A DNA stretch of 64,000 bases from Wyeomyia smithii (Eukaryota > Arthropoda > Insecta > Diptera > Culicidae). Position numbers and translations under genes: made by a program. Below are positions 10,277-23,830 of the stretch, in pieces (within the stretch, counting starts at the first letter, position 1; every line of letters begins with the position of its first letter). Below the pieces are notes generated by a model. It was not told where the DNA came from, searched no databases, and saw nothing but the letters and a program-made list of their open reading frames with translations. The stretch spans positions 185,544,998 through 185,608,997 of the forward strand of contig NC_073696.1 of assembly GCF_029784165.1 (NCBI RefSeq), given 5' to 3'.

Positions 10277-13200
10277 TGTCGCCGGGTCGCTTATCTCCCG
10301 CAAACAACAAACGACACCGTGTGCGTCGGTTAGCCTATATATGAGGCTGAAGCTGACACTTATACCAATACACAGAATGCGCATGGTACGTACTTACGCA
10401 ACAATGAAAAGTTGTATTCGAACTTATTGAACACCCTGTATATTGGAATACAAGAATGTTAACTTCTGACGACAGAATCCAAGCATTGCAGGTGTTCGAA
10501 ATGCGTTACATCGCATGTGACAGATTCGTAAAACATTATAGAACGGACACGAACAATCTACGTATCGCCTTTTAATGATAATCTTGGCTACTAGAGTCTC
10601 TAGCACACTTTATCTATCTTTGTCTTGCAACGTCGACCTAGACATAGTAAAACGTGTTGAAAAGAAACCCGTGACCGAAATCGCCATCATTGAATCCGTT
10701 AGGTTTATTTGTATATTCTCATACTCCTGAGTGGTAATAAGTTGCTCAAGAACGAACCCGGAGGTTTGTATTGTTTATTTTAATGTTTATGCTTTATATT
10801 TTGATATTAACACAGAACCACAATTTGATAAACGCGTCAATTCGAGGAGATAGAAATGTTACACTAAATGACTTTGACCGTGATTTTATTAGTGCAAGTT
10901 AAAAAACAAGGTTTCAAGGATTGCTTCCAGTTATTTAATTTCCTGCTACTGTTTCGGTTACGAACAAAAAGCATATTTATTTTTTAAATGTATACTTAAA
11001 TGAACATTTTCTTTCAATTTTAATTTAGGCATGAGTTTGTTCGTTTTAATCTTGAATTGAGTTTATCTGTACTTTCAAGAGAAAATCAGCATTAATCATT
11101 GTGAAAAGAATGGCTGATATCAAAAAATTTCATAACATCACTTTTATACATTAAAATCTATTCTGTCTTGGTACACAGCACCTGTAGCAATGGGCCCACA
11201 AGTACATAACCAGTTTTGTAAACAAAACTTTTCAGTTCAACTACGCTATACAGTCAGTAAATAATTATACACCTCACTCCACTTGAATTCGCCACTCGGT
11301 ATGAACTACTTTACATCGTATTAACTATACAGGTAAATTACAGTAATAACCTTTTTGTATAAAAAAGCTCACGAAAATCGAAGAAAAAATCGACTTTGTA
11401 CATAGATAAGTAACAACATCAACAACAACAACAACAACTAACCAGTCATTTCACTTGCAACTAGGTTTAACAAGTCGTTTTTAATTATTTTCGTACGAAA
11501 AATGAAAGAAAACAAAACAAAAAAAAACGTTTACAAAAACACTACTCTCATGACGCGAGAAACAGAAAACCGAACGAACCGGCGAATCATGCATCATAAT
11601 AAAAATCTAAATAAAAAATGAGGATAACTCAACTGAATCCATAATAATAAACAAAATTCCCAAATGGGGAATAAATCTATTCAACCGCAACATTTAAAAT
11701 GTGCTCAAAGTTAACATGTACAGAAGACGAATGAATTGGTTTGCCTGGAAAAAAAAATATTTGGATTAAACCAGTCGGCGGCTCGCCGCAGACTGCAGGT
11801 CCAGGTTAGTTTGTTCGAATAGACTAAATGGTTACATCTACTGCAAAACGTAAGATTTCAAATGTAACTTAAATAGACAATTGATTGTTAAGCTCATTGT
11901 CGTTGAGAATTCGTGTCGCTATTTCCGTTCGAGCTCATAGGCAGTCTGTTATCCTGCGACATGTGTTTGTCTTTTATTGCTTGGTAAATGTGTTTGGATA
12001 TATGGTTTCTACCTGTTACATTACGTTATCTGAGCCGCAATTTTCGATAAGGTGCAAAGAAATTATACCGTTGAATAAATCAATTGATTCGTCCATGTTA
12101 TTTAAATACAGAGCAAAAATAAACGTAAAATTAAAACGAAAAAGTGTTTAATAACGCGATATAGCTACAGCTTAGCTTAGACTACAAGTGAATTGGTAAC
12201 CCATGACATAGATCTATTAATTATCTTTAATTCTAGCCATTAGTTTCATACATGTATATTGTGCCACGGCTTTGTTAAATATCGGCTCTGTTCTCCAATG
12301 ACCATCGCGGTTTGAAAACATGAATCTTACATTCCGAATGCGATATTAAACCAGTTTAGATTCAATAAAGCAGCTCTCAGTGTGTAATTTTCCGCCACCG
12401 ACAAGCTGCAGGTCCTCAAAGATTCATGACTCCGGTAAATAAAAACTGAAAAGAGCCGAAACGACCCGTACATAGCTCACGCTTGGCTTGCCTTTAGTTT
12501 GGCCTCTTTATGGCTCTTGTGTTGAAACGAACAGAAAATCGATTAAAAGCATATTTTCATACGCCGTTATAATATGACACTGTCCGGCATCACATTGAAC
12601 GGCGAACAGGAGCGGAAAATGCATATAAATTGTGTCACTACATTGCATTTATAATTAAATGTATGAGTAAGTACAGCAAAAACAACGAATGTACATTTTT
12701 GTAAACCATGCGGTGTACTGTATATTAAAATTGACACAAAAATCCATTTGGTTCACGTTAATTAGTTTTAATTTTTAATATGAACACAGTCCGGGCTGTT
12801 TTAGTTCCACTACATAAAACATATTCCTTAGATTTTACACACGCTCAGTAACGTAGAAAATCAACAAATCCTCAGCCGTTTCGCTCAATCGGTGCAATGA
12901 ATTTGTAAATATGAATAATCGCATGAAAATCAATTCAAGACAAAAAAAAGTAACCAGTAATACATTTTTGAACATTATGGCATGACCCTGATTTCAAATC
13001 GAGTGTCTTCCAATCACATGTGTATTTGGCACTTACCCAAGAAACAAAACAAGAAGAAAGCAAACGAGGATAAATTCAAAACCACTTACTCCATCAACAA
13101 CAGACAGCAGAAACCGCTTCCCGTGTTTAGCCCAGCCGTATCTGCGGTCCCTTCTGATTTCCCCTATGTGATGCTGGTGGTAGCCAGCCGAAACAACTCC

Positions 13201-14005
13201 CAACTCACCTTGTTAACCCACATAGAGAGATAGAGAGAGAGAGCAGACTGATGGGTGGCAGACTGAAATATGGTGTGCAGGATATTTCCGATCAGCAGAC
13301 GCACGGTACCTCTACGTACGTAAGCACACGCACACAGGTTTGTGAACCCCACCATCGTACGGTGGAGTGGTTTCATCCTTCGGATGCGAAGTCGTTCAGG
13401 TATGGATTTTCTTTTTGCATAAAAAATCGATTTTTAGCCTTATTTTCGCCGAAATTCGGTTCTTTGATGTTTTAATGGAAATTTTAAAAGCTTTGTCTAA
13501 TTTATCCAGCTGCATTTCTCAGTTTTGCGGTCGGATTTCATCTCTTTTTGTTATGGTTTATTTTTGTAACTTATTTATATATTAGCAGTTCATAATGAGC
13601 TCAGTTAGTACCCAATTTCGCGCGAGATCCAATATTAGTTCTTGTTGTCATGGTGGCTCAGAAGTTACTGAGATATGATAGATTGAGCTCGTTAACTGAT
13701 ATTCTTTGTTACTATTGAATCTATAATTTTGAACCGGATTGTAAGAAGATCATTTTGCCAATACAGGCCCAATCTTTGCTTCACTCTTCATTAACCATTC
13801 TCTTATGACAAGTAAGACCTGTGCTAAATTTGGTGCAAACAGGTCTAGCTGTGATGATGGATTCGTTCAAATACGCTTCCAATTTTATATTGATAGATTT
13901 TATAATACACCAGCTCAGCAACTTTTCCTAACGTATTTTGAACCCTCTAGTATCAAATTATTTTCATTATTATGTGAAAACCTGGTGTCATCCACGGAGG
14001 AAAAC
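10277..14005. other. AT-rich region with no recognisable gene
   Basis: The first 200 bases may be the broken end of the Tc1-type pseudogene. After that I see only AT-rich non-coding sequence, a CAACAACAAC microsatellite (about 11413-11440) and a short GA run (about 13224-13243). No frame resembles a known protein family. Confidence 0.5.
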
Positions 14006-14009
14006 TTAT

Positions 14010-14840
14010 CCTTTTTGAGCATCTGACTCGGAGTGGGCGGCTGCATTAAGAAACGTGTTGTCTCAGACGCTATAGCCCATCACGAGACTTGGTAGCTTAG
14101 GAAGGCAACCTACCTGTACAATTACACTAATAACAATCAAGACAAGTTTAACTCGGAACTTTAAACACAGATCTAGGCAACGAATAAATAGACCACGAGT
14201 GAGAACTCGTCACTTGGAACTGCAGCTCGCTAAATTTCTACCGTAGACGTTTCCGTTGACGTTTTCCGTTACCTCTTTTGGTAGTTTGTCCTCGATTTCT
14301 CCTTACTTTTGAAACGAGGCTATCTTCGGTGACGACGACTGACTTGTCATTTCTTGGTTTCGGGACATTGCAGCTTCCTAGCTCCTGGCAATCGTGCATG
14401 CTTTATCGAACGTGATATTTATGGAGAGCAGTTTTTTCGCGGATTCTGGTTGTTATGATTGTATGATTGTAACATAGCTTTGAGGTTAATGGTGAAATTT
14501 GTATGATTGTATGATTGTAACATAGCTTTGAGGTGAGTTAATGGTGATGATCGATTGAAAGACAAGCTGTTTGCGCTTTCAAAAATTGTAGACGTTTGTA
14601 GTTGGAGTCAGGTGTGTTTTCAACAGAGTGACCAGATCCGCTTACAATTTCATCCGAGGGTTATCAGGTGCACACAGCTTGACTAACACCGTGTAAAAAC
14701 TAAGACCTGCAACGGTTATCAACACCGGGACTCTCTTGTCCTCCTGTGTGTCGTTAACCATTAGGGACATTTCCAAGCGATTCAGATATTCTTCTATACT
14801 TTCTCTAAACATGAAAGTTTCAATTTGTCCGAACATACCC
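14010..14840 (-). pseudogene. LTR-retrotransposon gag remnant
   Basis: The minus strand starts at about 14836 with a frame reading FGQIETFMFRESIEEYLNRL and continuing to LCAPDNP, which resembles the start of Ty3/gypsy-type gag proteins. Several hundred bases further on (about 14030-14130) a stop-ridden frame keeps the spacing of a zinc-knuckle nucleic-acid-binding motif (CLDCY.CNCTG). No protease or polymerase follows and no LTRs were found. A 5' fragment only; the superfamily call is from memory. Confidence 0.5.
14453..14545. repeat. Direct duplication of about 45 bp inside the gag remnant
   Basis: The block TATGATTGTATGATTGTAAC followed by ATAGCTTTGAGGT occurs twice in direct orientation, at about 14453-14490 and 14501-14535. 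It contains a shorter repeat of TATGATTG. Probably slippage. Confidence 0.7.
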
Positions 14841-15109
14841 GCTCAAACCACTACTGACGGTGTGCTCTATTCAGTTTTTACTCCCAGCGTCCTCATCGTG
14901 CTTGGATGAGGTTATGTTCACCGACCACGTGACAGTTTAACACACTCTTTTAATTCAGTGCAACCAAATTAATGATATCTATTCGCTATAAAATTATGGA
15001 TGGATATCTTCAAACTAGAAGAAAGCTAGTAGCTTTCGAGCCAGCTATAAACTAGGGACACTAGTTATAAACTAGGAACACCCCAGTTAGCAGCAACTTT
15101 TCCGCCGTC

Positions 15110-15885
15110 AAGATATCATCAAAGAAGAACAATAGAGCCACAAGCACGAACAGACTACTGGCAGAGCTCTAAAACACGATAAAGAGGCACAAGCCGAGGA
15201 ATTCCGGTGGGTAATTTCCAGGATTTGAGAGAAAGAGAGACTACCGGAGAAATGCAGGAAAAGAGTTGTATGCTACATCTCTAAAATTGGCGATCGGCTA
15301 CGATGTCGTAACTACCTGGTATAACGTTGATCAATGCCGCCTACGAGGTTCTCTCCCAGATTCTGCTCCACCGTCTATCTCCCTAAGTAGAGGGATTGAT
15401 AAGGCAGTGTTAAGCCGGCTTTACGTAATCACGCGCTGCTCCGGGTTAAATTCATATGCTTCAGAATTGTCGGGAATCCAACGTGCCCACACATCACGTC
15501 TTTAGTCGCTTTAAGGCAGCATATGATGTAGTCCATCGAGACCTACGGTTTCCCGCACAAACTGACATGACTTACCAAAGCTACTTTGGACCGAGTGATG
15601 TGCTACGTGTGCGTATCGAGGACTCTCTCGAACCTCCTCAAAGGAGATGGACCTCTACGCTGTTCATCCTGTATGCTAAACAACGTTGCTGTTGAGAGTG
15701 TAGTCCCATAAACTAACATCGAAACGAGAGGCACGATTTTCAGCAAGGGTAATCAACTTATAGGCATTTCAGAAAACTTTGCTACAGCGACGGCTCTAGA
15801 CTAGAAGTGAAGGCTGAATGAGTTGCATTATAATAAATGCATAGAAAACCAAGTATTTGAAAAGGAGAGGCTCAAGAATGCAGCA
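15110..15885 (+). pseudogene. LINE fragment, RT region, copy a
   Basis: Plus-strand remnant of the same LINE type as the next entry. It matches the 16540-17230 stretch of that copy (NNRATS near 15132, a region coding for GITLINA-like residues near 15320, and NASKTKY-like residues near 15840). It has large internal deletions and many stops. It ends where APE-endonuclease coding of the next copy begins, so the two fragments form a rearranged direct repeat. Confidence 0.6.
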
Positions 15886-15889
15886 TCGC

Positions 15890-18000
15890 GTGATCAACTG
15901 GAGGACGATCAACAAAAAGATTGTTGAGGATTTGAAATCGTTCTATGCCTAGTTAGAGGAAATATGTAACAGCTCCTCGCCACGGGACATCTAGATGTGA
16001 ACGCCCAGATTGGTAGGGAAGTGATGTTTGGACTGGTAATAGGGTCTCACAGCCTACACACTGACACAAATGACAATGCCAAACTTCGCAGCTTCCCAAA
16101 GCCTGGTAATCACCGAACAACAAGCAATCTGACCACTTTCTCATTCAGGACCGATTTTTCTTTCTAACATCATAGACATACGCTTCCTTCAAGGTAAAGA
16201 TATCGACTTAGACCAGTATATTGGCGTTAAAAACTATCCACGATGCTTCACACACGATGAAGCTGTTGACCACGATCCTAAGGAGAAAAAAGAGTCAGCA
16301 GAAGAACAAAGATCGTGAAGAACTGGAGCAAATGCATCGGGGTAATAACACGCGCACGTTTGTTGAGGGCTACATGCCAAGTCCAGATATGGTTAAGGAC
16401 GTTGAAGGAAACCTGACCATAAGCGAGTGCGAGTTGGTCGACAGGTGAAAGCAGTTTTTCGGTAAACACCTTAATAGCGGAGCAACAGAAAAAGTCAGAG
16501 AGGATGTTAACCTCACAGATAGCAGTGTACCAGTTTTCGATATCCAGGAGAACAATAGAGCCACAAGCGAGGACAGACTACCAACAGAGATCTTCAAACA
16601 CGATAAAGCAACGACACCTGACTTGGTAATTTCCAGGATGTAGGTGGAAGAGAGACTAGCGGAGAAATACATGGAAGGATGCTCCATCTTTAAAAAGAAT
16701 GATCAGCTAGAATGCAGCTACTACCGTGGCATAACGTTGATCAACGCCACCTATAGAGTTCTCTCCTAGATTCTGCTCAGCCGTCTGTCTCATTTAGTAG
16801 AAGGATTCGTGAAGCAGTGTTAAGCGGACTTCACGCAATCACTCGCTACTACGACTCAAATTGTCACTCTTAGCCAGATTATTCAAAAATGTCAGAAGTA
16901 CAACGTGCCGTACACATCACGTCTTCGATAACGTGCAAATAATGCACGTTTGTCCGTATAAATTGAAACGACTTATCAAAGCCACCTTGGATCGAGTAAT
17001 GTGCTACGTGTCCGTGTCGGAGGCGCTCAAACGCCCTCGATGTGTGCTACAGGACGAAGACAAGGAGATAGACTATTCTGTACGCTGTTTAACATTGCTC
17101 TTATGACGTTTCGCAGACGACCTCAACAATATAACAAGAAACGTTGCGAAAACGGAGTCAATCTAGGCAAGACTGAAAGTGGAGGCTAGGTGAATTAGAA
17201 TAGAAATCAATGCGTCGAAAACTAAGTATATGAACGGGAGAAACCAACATTCGCCTGCCACGAACGGTGATTATGGACGGCAATGAACTCGAAGTGGTAG
17301 ATGAGTTCGTATACCTGGGATCCTTACTAACCGCCGACAATAGCAAAAGTAAAGACCCAGTTACACACGGCGTAATGACACCTTCTCCATACAACATAGA
17401 AGGCGTGATGGCGATCACGCCTTCAATTTTGTATAGAGAAGGCGTCATTACACCGTGTGTGTATCTGGGCCTTAAGGAGATCCAACGACGCATTCAAGCT
17501 GGAAATCGGCCCTACTTTGCCATTCGCAAGACGCTTCGATCCAGGAGCATACGCCCCGCATGCAACTGGCCATGTACAAAACTCTAATTAAACTAGTACT
17601 TCTCTGTGGACTTGAAACGCTGTAGACCAGTACTTCTCTGTGGACTCGACGCTGCGCATGATGGACATACGCGCACTGGTCGTATTTGAACGAAATATGT
17701 TACGGACAATATTTGGTGGAGTACAAACCAAACGCGAAGAGTGGCGCAGGCGTATGAACCACGAGCTGGAGGCACTAACTGGAGAGATTTCTATTGAGCA
17801 TCCGACTATGATTGGGTGACTACGATGGGCCGGACATGCCGCGAGAATGCCGGACGACAGTGCAATAAAATCGGTTCTCTTCAAATACTCTATCGTGCAA
17901 GATGGCTTGACCAGGTTGAAGTGGACTTGCGAGTGTCGAGACATCTGGTGACGAAAAGCTCAGGACCGCGTAGAGAGGAGAAACATTTTTGATACAGCAC
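15890..18000 (+). pseudogene. LINE (APE endonuclease plus RT), copy b, decayed
   Basis: Read 5' to 3': an endonuclease-like stretch (NAQIGRE type, about 15995-16090); the linker; NNRATSEDRLPTEIFKHDKA (16543-16605); the RT fingers with CSIFKKNDQLECSYYRGITL (16680-16740); a damaged palm; then DEFVYLGSLLTADNS (17300-17345); and the C-terminal FERNMLRTIFGGVQ and LRWAGHAARMPDD-type blocks (17690-17860). Several frameshifts and stops. A palindromic MITE interrupts it at 17353-17472. Confidence 0.72.
17353..17472. mobile_element. 120-bp palindromic MITE, PIF/Harbinger-like, in LINE
   Basis: The element is almost entirely one hairpin. Outer arms AGACCCAGTTACACACGG and, as reverse complement, AGGCCCAGATACACACACGG meet at a centre near 17412 (GCGTGATGGCGATCACGC). 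TAA flanks both sides (17350-17352 and 17473-17475), consistent with the three-base TWA target duplication of Harbinger elements. Removing it rejoins LINE codons reading NSKSK to EIQRRIQAG, matching the sister copy near 37600. Confidence 0.75.
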
Positions 18001-18009
18001 GAGCCACCA

Positions 18010-20520
18010 TGACTGTAGGCTACTGAATTCTCATTTCTTATATCGAAATGTGGTGGCTGAAATAACGATCGATGAAAAATGCCTCCGATGGCTTTTAAGA
18101 GATACTTGGATGAAAGTCAAAAAATCGTTGAAAACGCACTAATACCCACTTAAGATATTTCTAAAATATCAAGTAGCCAAACAGCCAATAGTCATCAATG
18201 GAAACAATGATGATTAGTTTTGTATGCAGAATTTCGATTTTTTTAAATAAACCATTCCCTGAACGAGTATTTGGTACCAAGAATACTCAAAATCGTGTCA
18301 GAGAATTCTCATGAGAAAATCCTCTTGGATTCAGATCACGCATACAACGCGATGTTTTGTATCGTCTCTTGAAAAGATGTGACAAATTAATTGTCAAAAA
18401 AGTACACCGTGATCTTCATAGCCTGTTAACTATGCGAGCTACGGGCTGCCAAAATTTTTTGATAACTGTAGAATGGAAAGAATATAATAAGTAGAAAGTT
18501 TTTGGAGCTGACCTACCTGTCATTTGTACTGTCCATCGATGAAAATTGATGAAAAAATCGAATATAATAGTTTTCTAGAACTTATGGTTATGTGTTTTCA
18601 AGGGTCAAATCTCACACAGCCAGTTCGAATTAAACATTAGTTGGTAGTGCTTACGTATTTGCATTGCTAGTACTAGTCATGAAACTGTAATTTGGCTTAT
18701 TTGAGCAGACATCGCTCGATTCAAAGATAGGACTTAAATGTGGATTTGATTACTAAAGAAAACGAATAAACTTTTCAAATAGAGTATTCATGACCACGAA
18801 AATGTGGATATACAAAATTTTTCGTAACAAATCCATCAGTTCGATGCGATTTCAAAATAAACAAAGGTAATACAAAATTCCGAAACAAATTGCTCAAGAT
18901 GGAGAACATGAAGAAACAATAATATTCTCACTGTTCTTCGATACAATCATATAGCAGCAAAGTTACAATTCAAGGGTGAAGGATGGTTTCTACACAAAGC
19001 CTTCCTCTTCACGAAGGCCTATGTATATACATGTACACACGTATGTGGTCGCACGGGTGTTGAGTTTCACCCTTCACAGGGTGAAAGTAAGGAGCTCCTC
19101 TTTACCTGAGTTAAACTTTATCGTTCTGTTCCCGCTTTTTACGAAGTTCATTCGGTGTTAAGTGCTTGGAATTTGATCCCAGAATGGAAGGCGACTTTCG
19201 ACTTTCAGCTGATGCCGGCAATTTATATCGACGTTGTGCTGATTTATGGGAGGCGTTCGTTTCATTTATCTTCCAGAATGGATCTGCCTTTGTTGTGAAT
19301 ATTTCGAAATGATTGCTACATTGACTTTCGAACTGCTGCCACCGATATTTTCCACGTGATATTTCTCTTCTTAACGATTTTCCCAATCGTGCACTAGCAT
19401 TGGGACAGATTTGTGCTCAGCCAATGAAAAATTGAACTGTTTTGTTGATGCCATCCACAATGAGCCATTCTCGAAACTTGACTACTTAAAACTCTTCAGA
19501 TTTCTTCAACAGCAGCGTACCGATATTCATAAAAATGAATATCGACTCGACACAAAGCAATGAAAAGTTGGTGATATATTAACATATGCAATCAACGGAA
19601 AGCTCGTCACCCTTCACTTCAGAATTGAATACATATTGAAATTCCGCCGTTTCGGAAAACTCAACAACAACAATATGTCGGTTTGCCGGTCGGGTGCCAA
19701 ATCTCGAGTTGAACCCCGGCACTGATGCAGCAGGCGCGCACCACTTCTGGTATTGTCGTCGTCCGGCAACGGAACGTCAATTGCCAGAAATAAACTCAAT
19801 CATTCGAGTATCATGTTTGACGACCGAAAGTAGTTTCGGTGAAATGCTGCATGATGTTGTTCTTTGGTGTTGTTTTTTTTTTCCTGGAACAATTCACTAA
19901 TTTGTATTGTTCGTATTTCCCTTTGCAGTATTATTTTGGAGCAGGTTTGCTACATACTTTTTAAGGTACACCCAGATTTCAATAAAATTTCTGAATTGGC
20001 TATGAGTCGTTCCTATTCTAGGTCGAATTATTAATTCTTAGTTTTATTACATTGCGGGAAGCTGCGTACGAAGGGGGTGAGGTTTTACTGGCTAGTCTGG
20101 CACGCTTAATTGTGGTTTACTCATTACGGGAAGGGCGTAACCGCTTCGGACCACACATTTTAAACGTACTTCACACGGCCACCACAGAACATGTCAGGCT
20201 GAAATTTATGAAAGTGATGTCAACCGCAGCCATGTTGGTACAAATAAAAGCATGCTCGGAAGTACATTTGAGGAAACAGGGTTTGCATCTGATGACAAGT
20301 GAATGATTTTTCCCTAACACTATGAATGGTAATTGAATCGAATGGCGCTGCCGCATAGATTTTTTTTTAAATGTTAAAAGAGAAATCAAATCAGAACGTT
20401 CTAGTTGCACAGTTTTCATGTATTCTCGTCTATGCTCTCGAAGCAGAACAAAGTTTTTAGAAATAGCTATGACGTTGCTTTTTTCGCACGATTGCAGCAC
20501 TTACATTTGCAGAATGGTTT
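18010..20520. other. Region with no recognisable gene
   Basis: Mostly AT-rich sequence. A minus-strand frame of 91 codons (19111-19386) and a minus-strand frame at 19614-19799 have mixed residue composition, but I recognise neither and they have no supporting context. Nothing else is seen. Confidence 0.45.
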
Positions 20521-20534
20521 GTCTTTCTAATTTC

Positions 20535-21125
20535 GTAATTAGTTTTTCGTAAAAATACTATATCTCGAGATTGGCTCATATTACCACGGGATGATAAGTG
20601 TTTCTCACGTAAAATTATCCGAGAAACACGATGAAACCTCCAAATTTTAAACAAACTCAGCTACATTTGCCGAAAAATGCAAATTTAGTTTTGAAATAGA
20701 ATAATAATCTATCTGGCAACACTTCCAGTCAAAAATAGTATTTTTTCTGGATTCCTTGGTTATTTCCTTCAAAATTCACTCATCATTATTTTTCGGGTGT
20801 CTTACGGCTAGAAACTATAAAATAAATTAATTACGAAATTTTCTACTATTTTCGTAAAAATGTTATATCTCGAGATTGGCTCATATTACCTCGGGATGAT
20901 AGTTGTTTCTTACGTGAAATTTACCAAGGAACACGATGAAATTATCGAATTTGAAATAAAAATGGCTGCATTTGCCGAAAAATGAAAATTAAGTTTTCAA
21001 ATACAAAAATAATCTATCTGGCAACACTTCTAGTCAATAATTTTTTTTTTTGGATTCCTTGGTTTATTTTCTTTAAAAATCATCTATCAGTATTCTGCGG
21101 ACGTCCTACATCTATGAATTGTAAG
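20535..21125. repeat. Two direct copies of a roughly 290-bp repeat
   Basis: TATCTCGAGATTGGCTCATA occurs at about 20561 and 20866 (spacing 305 bp). Similarity continues for nearly 290 bases in the same order: a GGATGATA block, AACACGATGAAA, GCATTTGCCGAAAAATG, ATAATCTATCTGGCAACACT and GGATTCCTTGGTT. The copies differ by many point changes, so the duplication is old. No coding content. Confidence 0.8.
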
Positions 21126-21599
21126 AAAAAGAAAAACGGACTTTTGAAAAATTGCCTGACTTTGTCACAAAGAGGGGGGTCCCACAGAGCGGGGGGTATT
21201 CCATAGTAACCTAGTATATAGTAATAGTATTCATAGTGAACCTAGATGAATAATTCCCGCAGCTTTAAGCCAAATCCGTGATAGTCGTGTCCAAGTGGCA
21301 TGTACACTTCGTATGGAATGACCCATATACATTCAGCACTACGAATACATTGTCTAATTTTTGACAGGAATCACTAATCCAGACTGCGATACATATATTA
21401 GTATTTGAAAGTTGGTTTTTTAACCAAGGCCACAAAATCATCCATATTCTAAACAAATTAATCCGTTAGCCATTGCGGTTAAGCAAACTGATTGAAACAC
21501 TGATTTCTCAATATTTCCACTGTGTCGAGCTGGAGAACTTTTGTTGCTATCGGCGCAAGTTCTACGCACCTGGTTTTCGCAGATGTTGTTCAGCATTGT

Positions 21600-23830
21600 T
21601 AATGTGCCCATAGGGGACTAATGGTCTTGCAACCGTCTAGTATTTGGAGCACTTGGTACGGGGGCGAAGTTTACCAGACCTCAAGGTCCTATGAAGTCCT
21701 AAGAAGGCACGCCTTTAGCTACAATATATCTGCGGAGTTCTCTGCTGCAATTGTTGTCTGACGTTATCAATGATCTGAGGTACGTCAACCACCTCGATGT
21801 CATCTCCATCGTTTCCTACACTACTGTCTATGGGAGCCCTTCCACGCTCGATTCCTTTCCTGGCAGATACTTAGTTTTCGACGTATTCACCTTTAATTCA
21901 ACCTTTTCTGTTTCACGTTTAAGCTTGGTGTACTATTCTGCAACCGCCTGGAACGTTCTTTCTGTCTTTCTGTCTACATCGTCAGTGAAGCCGATGAACC
22001 GCCAGGATTTAATGGAGATCGTGCCCTGCATGTTGAAGCCCGCCCATTTCATAACACCTTCAAGCGAAATGTTGAACAGCAAGTACGAGAGACAGTCGCC
22101 TTGTCGAAGTCTCTTGCGTGTGTCAAGCGCACCCGGAATCTTCACACTGCACTGTACAGTGTCTGTCGTCGCCTTGATGGGTCTTGTTAGTTTCGCAGCT
22201 CGATACGGCCGATAAACACGCAAGCGGCCTTGAAATTGATGAATAGGTGTGCGTGGAGACTTGATATTCGCGACACTTTCGGAGATTCTACCGATGCGTG
22301 AAGATTTGGTCCGTTATCAATCGCTCATCCACAAAATCAACTGGATATTTTCCCACAAACCTTCTTGCTAGCGGTGAGAGGCGGTGAAAGATGCTCTGGA
22401 AAAGCATTTTGTAGGCTGTGTTGAAAATCGTGATCCCTCGCTAGTTCTCACATTCCAGCTTGTCGCCTTTTTGTATATTAGGCATATTATTTTTATCCTT
22501 TCACTCTTACGATAACTGATCCTACCTATCAGCTGGTTCAGACAGCAAACCGATGTACCAAAGAAGTCGTTCCTCCTACTGTTTTGATCTTCTTCCTCTG
22601 CGTCATTCAGGAGTTGATTGTTGTAGTGCTGCTTCCACCTGTCGATCATCTCATGTGCGTCCATCAAGTTTCTTTCTTCCTTACTACGAGACATCTTGGT
22701 TCACGGCACCAAGCTTGCACGAGATGCATCGAGTGTCTTGTAGAATTTACGCGTCTCTTAAGAATGATACTGCTTCTCCATCTCTCAACATTCCATCTCT
22801 CCAAGGCGGCGCTTTTTATCCCGAAAAAAGGATCTGTTTCTTCGTGGCTATTTACATCGCGTCACGTTTTGACACCTTCCCTACTGTGCTGTTAATGGTT
22901 GCTTTGTCATTATTCCAACAGTCTCCCAGAGGGGTTTCGAATCGCTCTACCTCATCCGACAACGTTACCTCAGAGCTATGCGCGTACTCAGTGACGACTT
23001 CGGAGAGTTTGAGTCGCTTCAGATCATACCGTAGCGAGCAATGGTAGCGGATGTTGTTGACAACTGAAAGTCTCAGGTGCGTTTTGATCATCAGAAGAAA
23101 GAGGTCTTAATCGGTGTTGGTGCCTTGATAGGCTCGAAAGTAGATAATATCCGAGAAGTGCATTTAGTCAATCAAAATGTGATCGATTTGCGATTCAATC
23201 TGTTTTGGTAATACACCTGGAGTGTACCGATATGGAACGGTATGCTGGAAGTAGGTACTACTATGTTCTTGGAGGCGGCGAAGACATCGAATCGAAGGCC
23301 GTTTTCGTTCATCAGCCAGTGTGTGCTTAGCTTCACAATATCCGGTTTATATTGTTCTTCCTTGTTGAGATCTCCGATAATAATTTTGACATCGTGTTTT
23401 TGGTAGCAGTCTCCAGTTGCGCGTAGAAGGCGTCCTTATCGTCATCGTTACTTCCTAGGTGAGGGCTGTGAACATTGATGGTGCTAACGTTGAAGAAACG
23501 ACATCTTATCCTCAACTTGCACATGCTGTTGCTGATTGGCAAAAACTCAATCACGCACTTCTGTATCTCGCTCTCTACAATAAAAATTGGGCTCAGCTCG
23601 TGTGTGTTGCCGCAGCTCTGGTAGATAACGTGACCATATCTGTACATATGTACCGCTACTGTGATGTCGAACTTGCAGACCTTCAATACGTTGGAAATAT
23701 TACGGTACTTCTCAATATATTCGGGGTTTCTTCTTGCTCCGGTCCGTATTTACATTATTTGCTTCCTGTACTGATGGTTTTCACAGCTGGCCTTTACAGT
23801 ACTGTTCAGAGTTCACACAAGCATTGATCA
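21600..23830 (-). pseudogene. LINE (APE plus RT), minus strand, decayed
   Basis: From the 5' side: endonuclease residues including a NVSTINVHSPH block (about 23460-23690); the linker with ETPLGDCWNNDKATINSTVG (about 22880-22950) and DAHEMIDRWKQHYNNQLL (about 22600-22660); RT motif LRQGDCLSYLLFNISLEGVM (about 22070-22130); a catalytic stretch reading FIGFTDDVD (about 21985), where relatives have FADD; and a decayed C-terminus to about 21600. Multiple frameshifts. Clearly related to the other LINEs here, but more diverged than family A. Confidence 0.75.

Noticed and set aside
19111..19386. 91-codon minus-strand frame
   Set aside because: Composition is plausible, but there is no recognised domain, splice partner or promoter, so it is left as unassigned sequence.
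21751..22215. 154-codon plus-strand frame as a gene
   Set aside because: It is the antisense shadow of the minus-strand LINE reverse transcriptase.
22553..23047. 164-codon plus-strand frame as a gene
   Set aside because: Antisense shadow of the same LINE; the minus strand carries the recognisable motifs.
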